From Pedobacter sp. R20-19 (GTDB lineage Bacteria > Bacteroidota > Bacteroidia > Sphingobacteriales > Sphingobacteriaceae), in NCBI RefSeq assembly GCF_000708265.2, contig NZ_JCKI01000005.1, positions 186,001 to 250,000 on the forward strand: a stretch of DNA of 64,000 bases, read 5' to 3'. A program made the position numbers and the translations under genes. Shown piece after piece: positions 8,684-18,351 of the stretch (within the stretch, counting starts at the first letter, position 1; each line of letters opens with the position of its first letter). Under the pieces are notes generated by a model that saw nothing but the letters and a program-made list of their open reading frames with translations, was not told the DNA's origin and made no database searches.

Positions 8684-10153
8684 ATGCAACTCGACTCCAC
8701 AAAATTTATCGCAACAGGTTTAACGTATGACGACGTACTTTTAGTACCCGCTTATTCAGAAATTCTGCCCCGTGATGTAAATACAACAACTTTCTTAACC
8801 AAAAAAATAAAGCTTAACGTTCCATTGATTTCTGCCGCGATGGATACCGTAACAGAAGCCGAACTGGCCATTGCCATTGCCCAAAATGGAGGGATCGGGA
8901 TGTTGCATAAAAACATGACGATCGACAGACAAGCAGAAGAGGTTCGTAAAGTTAAACGTTCAGAAAGCGGAATGATTCAGGATCCGGTTACACTATTGGA
9001 AACTGCTGTTGTTGCTGATGCTTTCAAGATTATGAAAGAACACAAAATTGGTGGCATTCCCGTAGTAAGCAGTGATAATAAATTGGTAGGGATTATTACC
9101 AATCGCGATTTACGTTTCCAGAAAAATATGTCGAGACCAATCGCAGAAGTCATGACCAAAGAAAACCTGATTACCGCTCCGGAAGGTACAAACCTGGTTC
9201 AGGCGGAAGAAATTCTTCAGAACCATAAAATCGAAAAACTACCAGTAGTGAGCAAAGATGGTTATTTAAGTGGCCTGATTACCTTTAAAGATATTTCAAA
9301 AGTTAAAAACTATCCTGCTGCCTGTAAAGATGAGCGTGGACGGTTACGTGTAGGTGCAGCAGTAGGTGTAACTGCTGATACTTTGCAACGTGTTGATGCT
9401 TTAGTTCATGCAGGTGTTGATGTAATTACGATTGATACCGCTCACGGTCATTCAAAAGGGGTAGTTGATAAATTAAAAGAAGTAAAAGCTAAATATCCCG
9501 ATCTTCAGGTCATTGTTGGTAATATTGCTACAGGTGCAGCGGCTAAGTTTTTAGCTGATGCTGGTGCCGATGCTGTTAAAGTTGGGATTGGTCCGGGATC
9601 TATTTGTACTACCAGAATTATTGCTGGTGTAGGCGTTCCTCAATTATATGCCGTTTATGAATGTGCGAAAGCACTAAAAGGTACAGGTGTGCCAGTTATT
9701 GCTGATGGAGGTATTAAACACACAGGCGATATCTCAAAAGCAATTGCTTCTGGTGCCAGTGCAGTGATGGCAGGTTCATTATTTGCAGGAGTAGAAGAAT
9801 CTCCAGGTGAAACCATCATTTATGAAGGCCGTAAATTTAAATCATATCGCGGAATGGGTTCTATTGAAGCCATGGAGCAAGGTTCTAAAGATCGCTACTT
9901 CCAGGATGTAGAAGATGATATTAAAAAATTAGTTCCTGAAGGAATTGTTGGACGAGTGCCTTTTAAAGGAACACTAGCTGAAGTGATGTATCAGTATATT
10001 GGCGGACTTCGTGCAAGTATGGGTTACTGTGGTGCTGCGAATATTGAGGCATTACAGGAAGCTCAGTTTGTACAAATTACTGCGGCTGGTATGCGTGAAA
10101 GTCATCCACATGATATTACCATCACCAAAGAAGCACCAAATTATACGAGATAA
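8684..10153 (+). CDS. guaB: Inosine-5'-monophosphate dehydrogenase
   Basis: 489 residues, standard length. It oxidises IMP to XMP with NAD+, the committed step of GMP synthesis. The TIM barrel ([18 protein letters not shown] at the start) is interrupted at about 95-205 by two CBS domains that sense nucleotides ([19 protein letters not shown] and [19 protein letters not shown]). The catalytic Cys308 lies in [12 protein letters not shown]; the flap contains [10 protein letters not shown] and the helper Arg/Tyr region follows. It is monocistronic between its own promoter and terminator. Confidence 0.98.
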   Translation: MQLDSTKFIATGLTYDDVLLVPAYSEILPRDVNTTTFLTKKIKLNVPLISAAMDTVTEAELAIAIAQNGGIGMLHKNMTIDRQAEEVRKVKRSESGMIQDPVTLLETAVVADAFKIMKEHKIGGIPVVSSDNKLVGIITNRDLRFQKNMSRPIAEVMTKENLITAPEGTNLVQAEEILQNHKIEKLPVVSKDGYLSGLITFKDISKVKNYPAACKDERGRLRVGAAVGVTADTLQRVDALVHAGVDVITIDTAHGHSKGVVDKLKEVKAKYPDLQVIVGNIATGAAAKFLADAGADAVKVGIGPGSICTTRIIAGVGVPQLYAVYECAKALKGTGVPVIADGGIKHTGDISKAIASGASAVMAGSLFAGVEESPGETIIYEGRKFKSYRGMGSIEAMEQGSKDRYFQDVEDDIKKLVPEGIVGRVPFKGTLAEVMYQYIGGLRASMGYCGAANIEALQEAQFVQITAAGMRESHPHDITITKEAPNYTR

Positions 10154-10234
10154 GCTGAAAGACTTAAGCTTTCCATTCAGTTGTCTATTCAATCGCGTCG
10201 AAAAAGCTTTAAAAAATAACATTGCAGTACATTG

Positions 10235-10268
10235 TGGGGCATCCTAAAGATAGCCCCATTTTTTTATC
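10235..10268 (+). terminator. Terminator of guaB
   Basis: Stem TGGGGC/GCCCCA (10235-10240, 10253-10258) extended by ATC/GAT with one bulge, then seven or more T. Confidence 0.8.
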
Positions 10269-10603
10269 CTTTTTTCTCCTACTTTGGTAAGTTCAAATTT
10301 GTAGTGGCTTCTTCACTTTTATAAATGATATGAGTAATCTTGTCTGCGAATCTGTGGCCAAAACGAGCTATGAATTCTATCATTGGCGTTATGTTCAAAC
10401 ACAATCAGCTAAAAATAATTTTCACAAAATAAAATTTGGTAAATCCTTTTTTTTAATATATTTGTCGACTAAATCTATGGATATTATATAATAACTTTTA
10501 TTGTAATCAAAATAGTAGGTTGAAACTACTATACTCAATACTAAAATTAAAACTTTTAACACTAAAAATAACCTTCTGATTTAAACCAAACCAATTCACC
10601 CTT
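10269..10603. other. 335-bp intergenic region before the TonB receptor
   Basis: No open frame of note. It contains the receptor promoter and a leader of about 130 nt. Confidence 0.5.
10435..10464 (+). promoter_or_regulatory. Promoter of the TonB-dependent receptor
   Basis: TTTG at 10435-10438, an 18-nt spacer, TATATTTG at 10457-10464. This is a close match to the Bacteroidota sigma-A consensus. Confidence 0.65.
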
Positions 10604-13183
10604 ATGAAACAAAGTTTACTTATTTTATTTACCATAATCATTTTTACAGGCACTATTTTCGCTCAAAATGCGGTAAAGGGTATTGTAAAAGGAGCTAATA
10701 ACATCACCATACCCGGTGCGACAGTAACCATTAGAGGAACTAAAATTGCAACACTGACGGATGCAAATGGTGCATTCAATATCGATGCTAAACAGCAGCC
10801 TCCATTTTACATCCGAATCAGTTATGTAGGCTATAAACCCCAGGATTTCCAGATTTTAAATATTCAGGAAACACCACTAGAGCTGGTTTTGGTGGAAGAT
10901 ACCCAACTTGATGAAATTGTGGTAACTTCCAGAAGACGGTCAGAAGTATTACAGGATGTTCCTATTCCCATTACGGTGATTGGCGGTCAGGCAGCAGAAA
11001 ATGCAGGTGCTTTTAATGTTAACCGTTTAAAAGAACTTGTGCCCTCAGTTCAGTTGTATGCTTCTAATGCTAGGAATACAACACTCAATATCAGAGGTTT
11101 GGGATCTACATTCGGCTTAACGAATGATGGGATTGATCCCGGTGTAGGTTTTTATGTAGATGGGGTGTATCATGCCCGTCCGGCCGCTACTTCAACTGAT
11201 TTTCTTGATATTGAACAAATTGAAGTCATTCGTGGGCCCCAGGGGACATTATTTGGAAAAAACACTACTGCTGGCGCTTTCAATATCACCACTACTAAAC
11301 CCACACAAACACCAACTGCAAAAGTGGAAATGAGTGTGGGGAATTATAATTTTATCCAAGCTAAAACATCTGTATCAGGTGGAGTAGCAAAAAATCTAGC
11401 TGCAAAAATTTCTATTTCTGGTACTCAGCGTGATGGTACCATTTACAATACGAGAGAGGAGCGGAGGTATAGTGGCCAAAATAATCTAGGTTTCAAAGGG
11501 CAATTGTATTATACACCATCAGATAAATTAAAAATCCTGTTAAGTGGTGATGTGAGTATTCAACACCCCGCTGGTTACCCTTTGGTTATTGCTGGTGTAA
11601 CTACGACAGAAAGAAGTGCCTATCGCCAATATGCCAGAATTGTTTCAGATCTTGGTTACCAGCAACCAAAAATCGACCCGTTTTCGAGAGAAATCAATAC
11701 AAACACACCGTGGAGACACAATCAATCAATTGGTGGGATTTCTTTAAATGTGGATTATAAAATGGGGAATGGTACTTTAACTTCTACTACAGCCTGGAGG
11801 TTTTGGAACTGGGATCCAACAAATGACAGGGATTTTTCTGAACTCGCTGCGCTTACTAAATCTCAGGGGAATTCCCGTCACGACCAGTATTCGCAGGAAA
11901 TTCGATATGCGGGCAATATCAATGAAAAGTTAAGTGGCGTAATCGGTGTATTTTTATTGGGTCAAAACCTTCAGGGGCTGGGTCAAACAGAAGAGGTGGG
12001 TAAAGATCAGTGGAGATTTGTACAAACGGCTAATACTGGCGCTCAGGCTTTATATGCTACACCAGGATTGTTGGATGGTTTTGGTATTAAAACAAATTCC
12101 ACCATTAAATCCTTAAGTGCAGCAGTTTTTGGTCAAGTAGATTGGGAAGTGGTTAAAAATTTACATGTTTTGCCAGGATTAAGATTTACATATGATAAAA
12201 AAGATGTAGATTATGATAGAAATACTTATGGCGGTTTACAAACTAACGACGCTGCATTATTGGCCCTTAAAGCTGCCGTATATAGTAATCAACAGTTCAA
12301 TATCAGTACCAACAATAATAATTTATCTGGAAACCTCACCTTATCATATAGGCCAAATCCCAAATTGAATATTTACGGAACCTTTTCTACTGCTTACAAG
12401 CCTGTTGGAGTTAATGTTGGGGGATTGCCAACTACAGCGAATGGACAGGCAGATTTATCTTTAGCCGTAGTAAAACCAGAGTATGTGGAGCATTATGAGT
12501 TAGGATTGAAAACAAAACCTTTTAAAGGTGCCATATTAAATGTTACAGCTTTCAATACTGATATTAAAGATTATCAAACCAATGTGCAATCGCCACAATT
12601 AGGCGTAAACAGGGGATATTTAGCCAATGCCGAGAAAGTTAAAGTAAAGGGGTTGGAGGTTGACGGAACTTACCAGCTGGAAAGATTTTTGACACTAAAT
12701 GCAGCATTGGCTTATTTGGATGGTAAATATATTACTTTCACCAATGCGCCGCTTCCATTGGAAGAAACTGGTCATACCGAATTGGTTAATGGTGTGGCCA
12801 CGCAGGTAGCATTTAAGGATGCTTCAGGTGGTAGATTGCCCGGAATATCAAAGTGGAATGTTTCTGGCGGTGCAGAATTTAGTACGCCAGGTAATTTAGC
12901 CACTAAACCTGGGCGGTACTTTATCGCAGGTGATGCCAGTTACCGTTCTACTTATTCATCAAACCCAACCCCATCCAGTGTTTTAAATGTTCAGGGATAT
13001 GCGCTATTAAATGCGAGGCTTGGGTTTAAGTCTGATAAATTCTCTGTTTTTGTGTGGAGCAGAAATTTAACCAACAAAAATTATTATGAACAATTACAAG
13101 CCGCGGCTGGTAATTCGGGTTTATATGCCGGGGTGCTTGGAGATCCAAGAACTTATGGAGCAACTTTCCGGTATAGTTTCTAA
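10604..13183 (+). CDS. TonB-dependent receptor with carboxypeptidase-regulatory-like domain
   Basis: 859 residues. Signal peptide (LFTIIIFTGTIFAQ), then a carboxypeptidase-D regulatory-like domain (about 24-100: GIVKGANNITIPGATVTIRGT), a plug domain (about 115-225, with VEVIRGPQGTLFGKNTTAGAFNI-like sequence), and a 22-strand barrel ending in TFRYSF with the C-terminal aromatic residue. It imports a ligand over the outer membrane using TonB energy. Its plug and barrel resemble the receptors of sphingomonads more than SusC, and no SusD follows, so the ligand is not necessarily a glycan. It is monocistronic, with its own promoter and terminator. Confidence 0.93.
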   Translation: MKQSLLILFTIIIFTGTIFAQNAVKGIVKGANNITIPGATVTIRGTKIATLTDANGAFNIDAKQQPPFYIRISYVGYKPQDFQILNIQETPLELVLVEDTQLDEIVVTSRRRSEVLQDVPIPITVIGGQAAENAGAFNVNRLKELVPSVQLYASNARNTTLNIRGLGSTFGLTNDGIDPGVGFYVDGVYHARPAATSTDFLDIEQIEVIRGPQGTLFGKNTTAGAFNITTTKPTQTPTAKVEMSVGNYNFIQAKTSVSGGVAKNLAAKISISGTQRDGTIYNTREERRYSGQNNLGFKGQLYYTPSDKLKILLSGDVSIQHPAGYPLVIAGVTTTERSAYRQYARIVSDLGYQQPKIDPFSREINTNTPWRHNQSIGGISLNVDYKMGNGTLTSTTAWRFWNWDPTNDRDFSELAALTKSQGNSRHDQYSQEIRYAGNINEKLSGVIGVFLLGQNLQGLGQTEEVGKDQWRFVQTANTGAQALYATPGLLDGFGIKTNSTIKSLSAAVFGQVDWEVVKNLHVLPGLRFTYDKKDVDYDRNTYGGLQTNDAALLALKAAVYSNQQFNISTNNNNLSGNLTLSYRPNPKLNIYGTFSTAYKPVGVNVGGLPTTANGQADLSLAVVKPEYVEHYELGLKTKPFKGAILNVTAFNTDIKDYQTNVQSPQLGVNRGYLANAEKVKVKGLEVDGTYQLERFLTLNAALAYLDGKYITFTNAPLPLEETGHTELVNGVATQVAFKDASGGRLPGISKWNVSGGAEFSTPGNLATKPGRYFIAGDASYRSTYSSNPTPSSVLNVQGYALLNARLGFKSDKFSVFVWSRNLTNKNYYEQLQAAAGNSGLYAGVLGDPRTYGATFRYSF

Positions 13184-13211
13184 TTTTTTTTTCTCTTTAT
13201 ATTTGGTTAGG

Positions 13212-13241
13212 AGCGTCGATTTTTTTTCGACGCTTTTTTTA
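13212..13241 (+). terminator. Terminator of the TonB-dependent receptor
   Basis: Stem AGCGTCGA/TCGACGCT (13212-13219, 13227-13234), a seven-T loop and a T tail. Confidence 0.85.
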
Positions 13242-13483
13242 ATAAATATCTATTAAGTAAAGATTTTACGTGAACCTTTACCACGAAAGAATATTAGTAT
13301 ATACTCGGAACTACCCTGCATATCACACCAGATCTTATATTGATCTTAAATTCCACCTATATGGTAATAAGGAGCATATCAACTACCAAGAGTAAGTTTA
13401 AATATACCTGTAACAGCATTGTGTAGAATAAAAATTTACTGAGCGATAAGAAAATTCTTAACTTCGGTAAAATTTTGATTCAA

Positions 13484-14077
13484 ATGAATAAGCTTAAAGC
13501 GGTTTGTGTATACTGTGGCTCAAACTTTAATGGTGATATACATTTACGTAATGCCATTAAAAAGTTGGCAGAAATATTGGTTGAAGAAGATATCAAACTG
13601 GTATATGGTGGTGGAAGTGTAGGTGTAATGGGGCTTTTAGCCAATGATGTATTAGAATTGGGTGGACAGGTAACTGGTGTAATTCCTCAATTTCTGATGG
13701 ATAAAGAGGTAGGGCATAAGGGGATTACCGAAATGATCATAACCGAAAATATGCATCAGCGTAAGCAGAAGATGGCCGATCTGAGTGATGGTTTTGTGAT
13801 CCTTCCTGGAGGTTTTGGTACCCTTGAAGAATTTTTCGAAGTACTTACCTGGTTGCAGCTTGGCTTGCATAATAAGCCTATAGGAGTATTGAATGTAGGC
13901 GGATTTTACGATCCTCTTTTTGCACAAATGGAATTGATGGTGCAAAGCAAATTTTTAAAACCTGCTAATCGGGATTTGGTTTTTAATGAGGCTGATGCCA
14001 ATATATTAATTGATAAAATGGATCATTTCTCTGCTGTACCCGATGAAGTTTGGTACAAAGAAAGAGACCTTATTTAA
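13484..14077 (+). CDS. LOG family protein (cytokinin riboside monophosphate phosphoribohydrolase-like)
   Basis: 197 residues from ATG 13484 (MNKLKAVCVYCGSNFNG); a TTG nine bases upstream would be an alternative. The family motifs are complete: the nucleotide-binding GGGSVGVMG, and PGGFGTLEEFFEVLTWLQLG, which holds the PGGxGTxxE active-site signature. Bacterial LOG proteins cleave ribose-5-phosphate from nucleoside monophosphates such as AMP or cytokinin ribotides. The true substrate here is unknown. The next gene lies 60 bp downstream. Confidence 0.92.
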   Translation: MNKLKAVCVYCGSNFNGDIHLRNAIKKLAEILVEEDIKLVYGGGSVGVMGLLANDVLELGGQVTGVIPQFLMDKEVGHKGITEMIITENMHQRKQKMADLSDGFVILPGGFGTLEEFFEVLTWLQLGLHNKPIGVLNVGGFYDPLFAQMELMVQSKFLKPANRDLVFNEADANILIDKMDHFSAVPDEVWYKERDLI

Positions 14078-14137
14078 TAGGGCTTTAAGTTTAAAATGTT
14101 AATCAATTAAAATTTAGCAATAAAATAATTTATAAAA

Positions 14138-14599
14138 ATGCAAATCATTACTTCTCACGCAGAATTTGAACAACATTTAGGTAAAGAACTTGGTGTTTCT
14201 TCGTGGCACACCATTACACAGGAGCAAATTAATCAGTTTGCCAATGCTACGCTTGATTATCAATGGATTCATATAAACGAGGAAAAGGCAAAAAATGAAG
14301 GGCCTTTTGGTTCTACCATAGCACATGGTTATTTAACCCTTTCATTGATCCCATATTTATGGAAAGAAATTGTAGATATTCAAAACCTTAAAATGGAAAT
14401 TAACTATGGCATTGAAAGTTTAAGGTTTGCACAACCCGTTTTAGTAAATAGCAACATCAGGCTTAAAGCTAAACTGGCATCTATTGTGAATTTACGTGGT
14501 GTAACTAAAGTACATATGGCAATAGAAATGGAAATTGAAAACCAAAAGAAACCTGCATTTACAGGTGAAGTGGTGTTCTTGTATCACTTTGTAAGCTAA
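14138..14599 (+). CDS. MaoC-like hydratase/dehydratase
   Basis: 153 residues, a single hot-dog fold. It contains the MaoC hydratase signature: FANATLDYQWIHINEEKAKNEGPFGSTIAHGYLTLSL, where the Asp and His (DxxxxH) act in (R)-specific hydration of enoyl thioesters. Expected role is (R)-enoyl-CoA hydratase or a related acyl-thioester dehydratase. An acyl-CoA carboxylase subunit follows after about 410 bp, which hints at acyl-CoA metabolism, though the genes need not be co-transcribed. Confidence 0.9.
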   Translation: MQIITSHAEFEQHLGKELGVSSWHTITQEQINQFANATLDYQWIHINEEKAKNEGPFGSTIAHGYLTLSLIPYLWKEIVDIQNLKMEINYGIESLRFAQPVLVNSNIRLKAKLASIVNLRGVTKVHMAIEMEIENQKKPAFTGEVVFLYHFVS

Positions 14600-15011
14600 C
14601 TTTAATAGCTTAAACTATTTGTAATGCATTTATCAAATGATTATTACTCAAATTATTAATAGTATATAATTCCCTTTATTTATTTGCTTCAATCTCAAAG
14701 AGAAGGGATGTTTTCGTAAAGAATACAACGTTCGGTCGTTAGCATATTTAAAAATTACCATAGCAGATTTACAATTTTTATTGTAGCATAAAGTAATTTT
14801 AATATTTCTTTATTAAACTATATTCTTTGTTTTTCTTTCGTCAAAGATAGGGATTGCAATAAGAAATAATTAACAATAACTTTCACAGGCTGAAGTTATT
14901 TATTCCCATTAAAATTCTTTTTTGTGTATCCTCAATAGTAAAAAATCAGTATAGACCAGAAACCAATTCGGTCGCCATGCTTTATTGCAAAATAAGATTT
15001 AAATTGCCTGC
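14600..15011. other. 412-bp intergenic region before the acyl-CoA carboxylase gene
   Basis: No open frame. It holds two copies of TTCGGTCG (at 14731-14738 and 14967-14974), the first inside AACGTTCGGTCGTT, which stand out in AT-rich sequence and may be regulator sites. Confidence 0.4.
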
Positions 15012-16640
15012 ATGGATATCGAATTCAACAAGAACGAAGATGTAAACAAGCAGTTGGTTTACGAGCTGAAGACTAAACTGAAAAAAATCTATCTGGGTGG
15101 TGGCGAAAAAAATGCGGCCAGGCAAAAAGAAAAAGGAAAGTTATTGGCTCGTGAAAGGATTGATTTTCTGATAGATAAAGATGCCGATTTTTTAGAAGTT
15201 GGTGCCTTTACGGCAGATGGTATGTATGCCGATCAGGGTGGCTGTCCTTCTGCTGGTGTAATTTGTGGCATTGGTTATGTAAGCGGCAGGCAGTGTATGA
15301 TCATAGCAAACGATGCTACGGTAAAAGCCGGAGCCTGGTTTCCAATGACAGCCAAAAAGAATTTGAGGGCACAGGAAATTGCCATGGAAAATCGCTTACC
15401 AGTGATTTATTTGGTAGATAGCGCTGGTGTTTATCTGCCCATGCAGGATGAAATTTTTCCTGATAAGGAGCATTTCGGAAGAATGTTCCGCAATAACGCA
15501 ATGATGTCTGCAGAAGGAATCGTACAAATCTCTGCCATCATGGGAGCCTGTGTTGCTGGAGGAGCATATTTACCCATCATGAGTGATGAAGCCATGATTG
15601 TTGATAAAACCGGTTCGGTGTTTTTAGCAGGTTCCTATCTGGTAAAATCTGCAATAGGAGAGGATGTTGATAATGAAACTTTGGGAGGAGCAACTACGCA
15701 CTGTGAAATATCAGGTGTTACCGATTACAAGCATCTTAATGATCAAGCTTGTCTAGACAGTATCCGGAACATCATGAGCATGTTAGGAGCGCCTCAAAAT
15801 GCAGGCTTTGACCGGATTAAATCTGCTAAACCCAAAGAAAGTGAAACAGAGCTTTATGGCATTATCCCGGAAAACAGAGATAAACAATACGAAATAATGG
15901 ATATCATTAACCGCTTGGTTGACAATTCTGAATTTGAAGAATATAAAGCAGGATATGGCCAAAGTATCGTTTGTGGTTTAGGTCGTATAGATGGTTGGGC
16001 AGTAGGCATTGTTGCTAATCAACGCAAGGTAGTCAAATCGAAAAAGGGGGAAATGCAATTCGGTGGTGTGATTTATTCTGATAGTGCGGATAAGGCTGCA
16101 CGGTTTATCATGAATTGTAATCAAAAGAAAATTCCCCTGGTGTTTTTACAGGATGTAACCGGCTTTATGGTTGGAAGCAGGTCTGAACATGGTGGGATTA
16201 TTAAAGATGGTGCAAAAATGGTTAATGCAGTTGCTAATTCTGTCGTGCCGAAATTTACCATTGTAATTGGTAACTCCTATGGTGCAGGTAACTATGCCAT
16301 GTGTGGGAAAGCATATGATCCGAGATTAATTTACGCCTGGCCAACCGCTAAAATTGCCGTAATGGGCGGCGCACAGGCAGCGAAAACTTTATTGCAGATT
16401 CAGGAAGCATCTTTAAAAGCTAAAGGTGAAGTGATTACGCCAGAAAAAGAAGCGGAACTATTGAAAGAAATTACCGATAAATACGATAGCCAGACTACAC
16501 CTTACTATGCTGCATCAAGACTATGGGTAGATGGTATTATTGATCCACTGGAAACCAGAAAAGTAATTTCTATGGGCATCGAGGCCGCGAATCAATCACC
16601 AATAACCAGGAAATTTAATGTAGGCATCATTCAAACTTAA
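15012..16640 (+). CDS. Acyl-CoA carboxylase, carboxyltransferase subunit (methylcrotonyl/propionyl-CoA type)
   Basis: 542 residues, the normal length for the beta subunit. Two crotonase-fold halves are visible: the N-terminal half with VIYLVDSAGVYLPMQ, and the C-terminal half with PLVFLQDVTGFMVGSRSEHGGI and YGAGNYAMCGKAYDP. The oxyanion-hole glycines (GACVAGGAYLP and GNSYGAGNYAM) are in place. DSAGxYLPxQ and GFMVG favour methylcrotonyl-CoA carboxylase (leucine breakdown) or a related short-chain enzyme. No biotin-carrying alpha subunit is next to it, so its partner is encoded elsewhere. Confidence 0.92.
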   Translation: MDIEFNKNEDVNKQLVYELKTKLKKIYLGGGEKNAARQKEKGKLLARERIDFLIDKDADFLEVGAFTADGMYADQGGCPSAGVICGIGYVSGRQCMIIANDATVKAGAWFPMTAKKNLRAQEIAMENRLPVIYLVDSAGVYLPMQDEIFPDKEHFGRMFRNNAMMSAEGIVQISAIMGACVAGGAYLPIMSDEAMIVDKTGSVFLAGSYLVKSAIGEDVDNETLGGATTHCEISGVTDYKHLNDQACLDSIRNIMSMLGAPQNAGFDRIKSAKPKESETELYGIIPENRDKQYEIMDIINRLVDNSEFEEYKAGYGQSIVCGLGRIDGWAVGIVANQRKVVKSKKGEMQFGGVIYSDSADKAARFIMNCNQKKIPLVFLQDVTGFMVGSRSEHGGIIKDGAKMVNAVANSVVPKFTIVIGNSYGAGNYAMCGKAYDPRLIYAWPTAKIAVMGGAQAAKTLLQIQEASLKAKGEVITPEKEAELLKEITDKYDSQTTPYYAASRLWVDGIIDPLETRKVISMGIEAANQSPITRKFNVGIIQT

Positions 16641-16697
16641 AGTATAAATACGCACTGTTATAATCTTTGTTCGCTCAGAAACTTAAACTTACCAGAT

Positions 16698-17087
16698 ATG
16701 AGAAACTTAAAAAGAATGATTGCTTTATTTGCGTTAACCATTTTATTCGTCACGCCTATAATTACAAAAGCTCAAAATTCAAAAGTAGGAACGCAGGAAA
16801 CCGGTGAAACTATTAGTGTTGTAGGCAGTAGTCTAAACAGAACAATAGAAGCTACCGGAAATGAAAATATTAATATTGAAGGCAGTAGTATCAACGTAGT
16901 CATTACCGGAAACTGCAACAGCATCAAGGTAACAGGAGCGGGGATCAAGGTTAAAGCACAGGGAGTTAAAGTGATTCGCATTCAGGGAGCTGATTCAAGT
17001 GTAACTTATACTTCCAGTCCGAATAAGAATCGTAAAGCAATTTCAAGCGTATCAGGCGCAGCAAGCTATGTAACTATGGTAAAATAG
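16698..17087 (+). CDS. Secreted DUF3060 protein
   Basis: 129 residues with a signal peptide (residues 1-25, ending ITKAQ). The mature part is a repeated short beta-strand pattern (INIEGSSINVVITGNCNSIKVTGAGIKVKAQGVKVIRIQGADSSVTY), the DUF3060 signature, probably a small beta-helix or solenoid in the periplasm. No enzymatic residue is obvious and the function is unknown. It lies 57 bp after the carboxylase gene. Confidence 0.8.
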   Translation: MRNLKRMIALFALTILFVTPIITKAQNSKVGTQETGETISVVGSSLNRTIEATGNENINIEGSSINVVITGNCNSIKVTGAGIKVKAQGVKVIRIQGADSSVTYTSSPNKNRKAISSVSGAASYVTMVK

Positions 17088-17182
17088 TCAAAACTTATAA
17101 ACCAGGGATTTAAACTTTTAAATACTAAGTCTTGACCTTTAAATTGTAATGCATGTTAATAAGTAAACTATGTTGACAATGT

Positions 17183-17200
17183 ACATTTGTTAACAAATGT
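17183..17200. promoter_or_regulatory. 18-bp perfect palindrome over the trxB -33 region
   Basis: ACATTTGTTAACAAATGT reads the same on both strands. It covers the TTTG (17186-17189) that serves as the -33 element of the trxB promoter, the right place for a repressor or activator dimer. The regulator is unknown. Confidence 0.55.
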
Positions 17201-17217
17201 TTAAAGCATTAAATTTG
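17186..17217 (+). promoter_or_regulatory. Promoter of trxB
   Basis: TTTG at 17186-17189, a 20-nt spacer, TAAATTTG at 17210-17217; leader of about 28 nt. Confidence 0.6.
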
Positions 17218-17251
17218 CTTTTTAGTTTAAGAATTTCAAACACACACTATA

Positions 17252-18208
17252 ATGTCACAAGAAAACGAGCACGTTCAGTGTTTAATCATTGGTTCTGGTC
17301 CTGCAGGATATACTGCAGCAATATACGCTGCCAGAGCTGATTTAAAACCAATTATGTATACTGGTATGCAGGCGGGTGGTCAGTTAACGCAAACCACTGA
17401 TGTAGAAAATTTCCCAGGTTATCCTCAAGGAATTATGGGGCCGGAAATGATGGAAGATTTCCGCAAGCAAGCAGAACGTTTTGGTACGGATATCCGTTTT
17501 GGTTATATCAGTTCTGTAGACTTTTCATCAACTCCTCATAAAATTGTGGTAGATGAGATCAAAATAATTACGGCAGACACGGTAATTATTGCTACTGGTG
17601 CAACAGCAAAATGGTTAGGCTTACCGAGTGAACAACAATATAATGGTTTTGGTGTATCTGCCTGTGCGGTTTGCGATGGATTTTTCTTTAAAGGACAAGA
17701 TGTTGCCATTGTAGGTGCCGGAGATACAGCAGCAGAAGAGGCAACATATTTAGCTAAGCTTTGTAAAACGGTTCACTTGTTGGTTCGTAGAGATGAATTC
17801 CGTGCATCTAAAGCAATGGTGAGCCGTGTGTTGGCAACGCCTAATATTGTGGTTCATTACAATACCGAAACTCAGGAAATTCTTGGAAATGGTAAAAATG
17901 TTACCGCAGTAAAAGTAATCAATAATCAGTCAAATGAAGTTTCTGAAATTGCTGTGGAAGGTTTTTTCGTAGCCATTGGACACAAACCAAACACTGATAT
18001 TTTTAAAGATCAATTGGATATGGATGAAACAGGTTACTTATTAACCAAACCTGGATCTACTTTAACCAATGTTGAAGGCGTTTTTGCTTGTGGTGATGTT
18101 CAGGACATGTATTACAGGCAAGCGGTTACCGCTGCAGGTTCTGGTTGTATGGCTGCTTTGGATGCCGAAAGATATCTGGCTGCAAAGGAACATCCGGTTG
18201 AAGCATAA
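17252..18208 (+). CDS. trxB: Thioredoxin-disulfide reductase
   Basis: 318 residues, the typical low-molecular-weight enzyme. It moves electrons from NADPH via FAD to thioredoxin. The FAD site is GSGPAGYTAAIYAARA (residues 15-30), the redox-active pair is Cys138/Cys141 in SACAVCDGF (CAVC instead of the commoner CATC), the NADPH site is GAGDTAAEEATYL, and the C-terminal FAD motif is FACGDVQD. It is transcribed alone from a promoter covered by a palindrome and ends at a clear terminator. Confidence 0.97.
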   Translation: MSQENEHVQCLIIGSGPAGYTAAIYAARADLKPIMYTGMQAGGQLTQTTDVENFPGYPQGIMGPEMMEDFRKQAERFGTDIRFGYISSVDFSSTPHKIVVDEIKIITADTVIIATGATAKWLGLPSEQQYNGFGVSACAVCDGFFFKGQDVAIVGAGDTAAEEATYLAKLCKTVHLLVRRDEFRASKAMVSRVLATPNIVVHYNTETQEILGNGKNVTAVKVINNQSNEVSEIAVEGFFVAIGHKPNTDIFKDQLDMDETGYLLTKPGSTLTNVEGVFACGDVQDMYYRQAVTAAGSGCMAALDAERYLAAKEHPVEA

Positions 18209-18230
18209 GATTATTCATAAATATTTTAAG

Positions 18231-18261
18231 AAGAGAAACCCCAATCAGGTTTCTCTTTTTT
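18231..18261 (+). terminator. Terminator of trxB
   Basis: Stem AAGAGAAACC/GGTTTCTCTT (18231-18240, 18248-18257) with a 7-nt loop and a T tail. Confidence 0.85.
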
Positions 18262-18351
18262 GTTCGTAACAAAAAAGTGTGATGAAGAATCTTTCTGTTA
18301 TTTATATCTTAGATTAATTTAATGAAAATTTTATTTAAAATAAACTTACAC

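Noticed and set aside
12080..12700. Possible SusCD role for the first TonB receptor
   Set aside because: No SusD gene follows and the plug lacks the SusC-type signature; only a general TonB-dependent receptor is supported.
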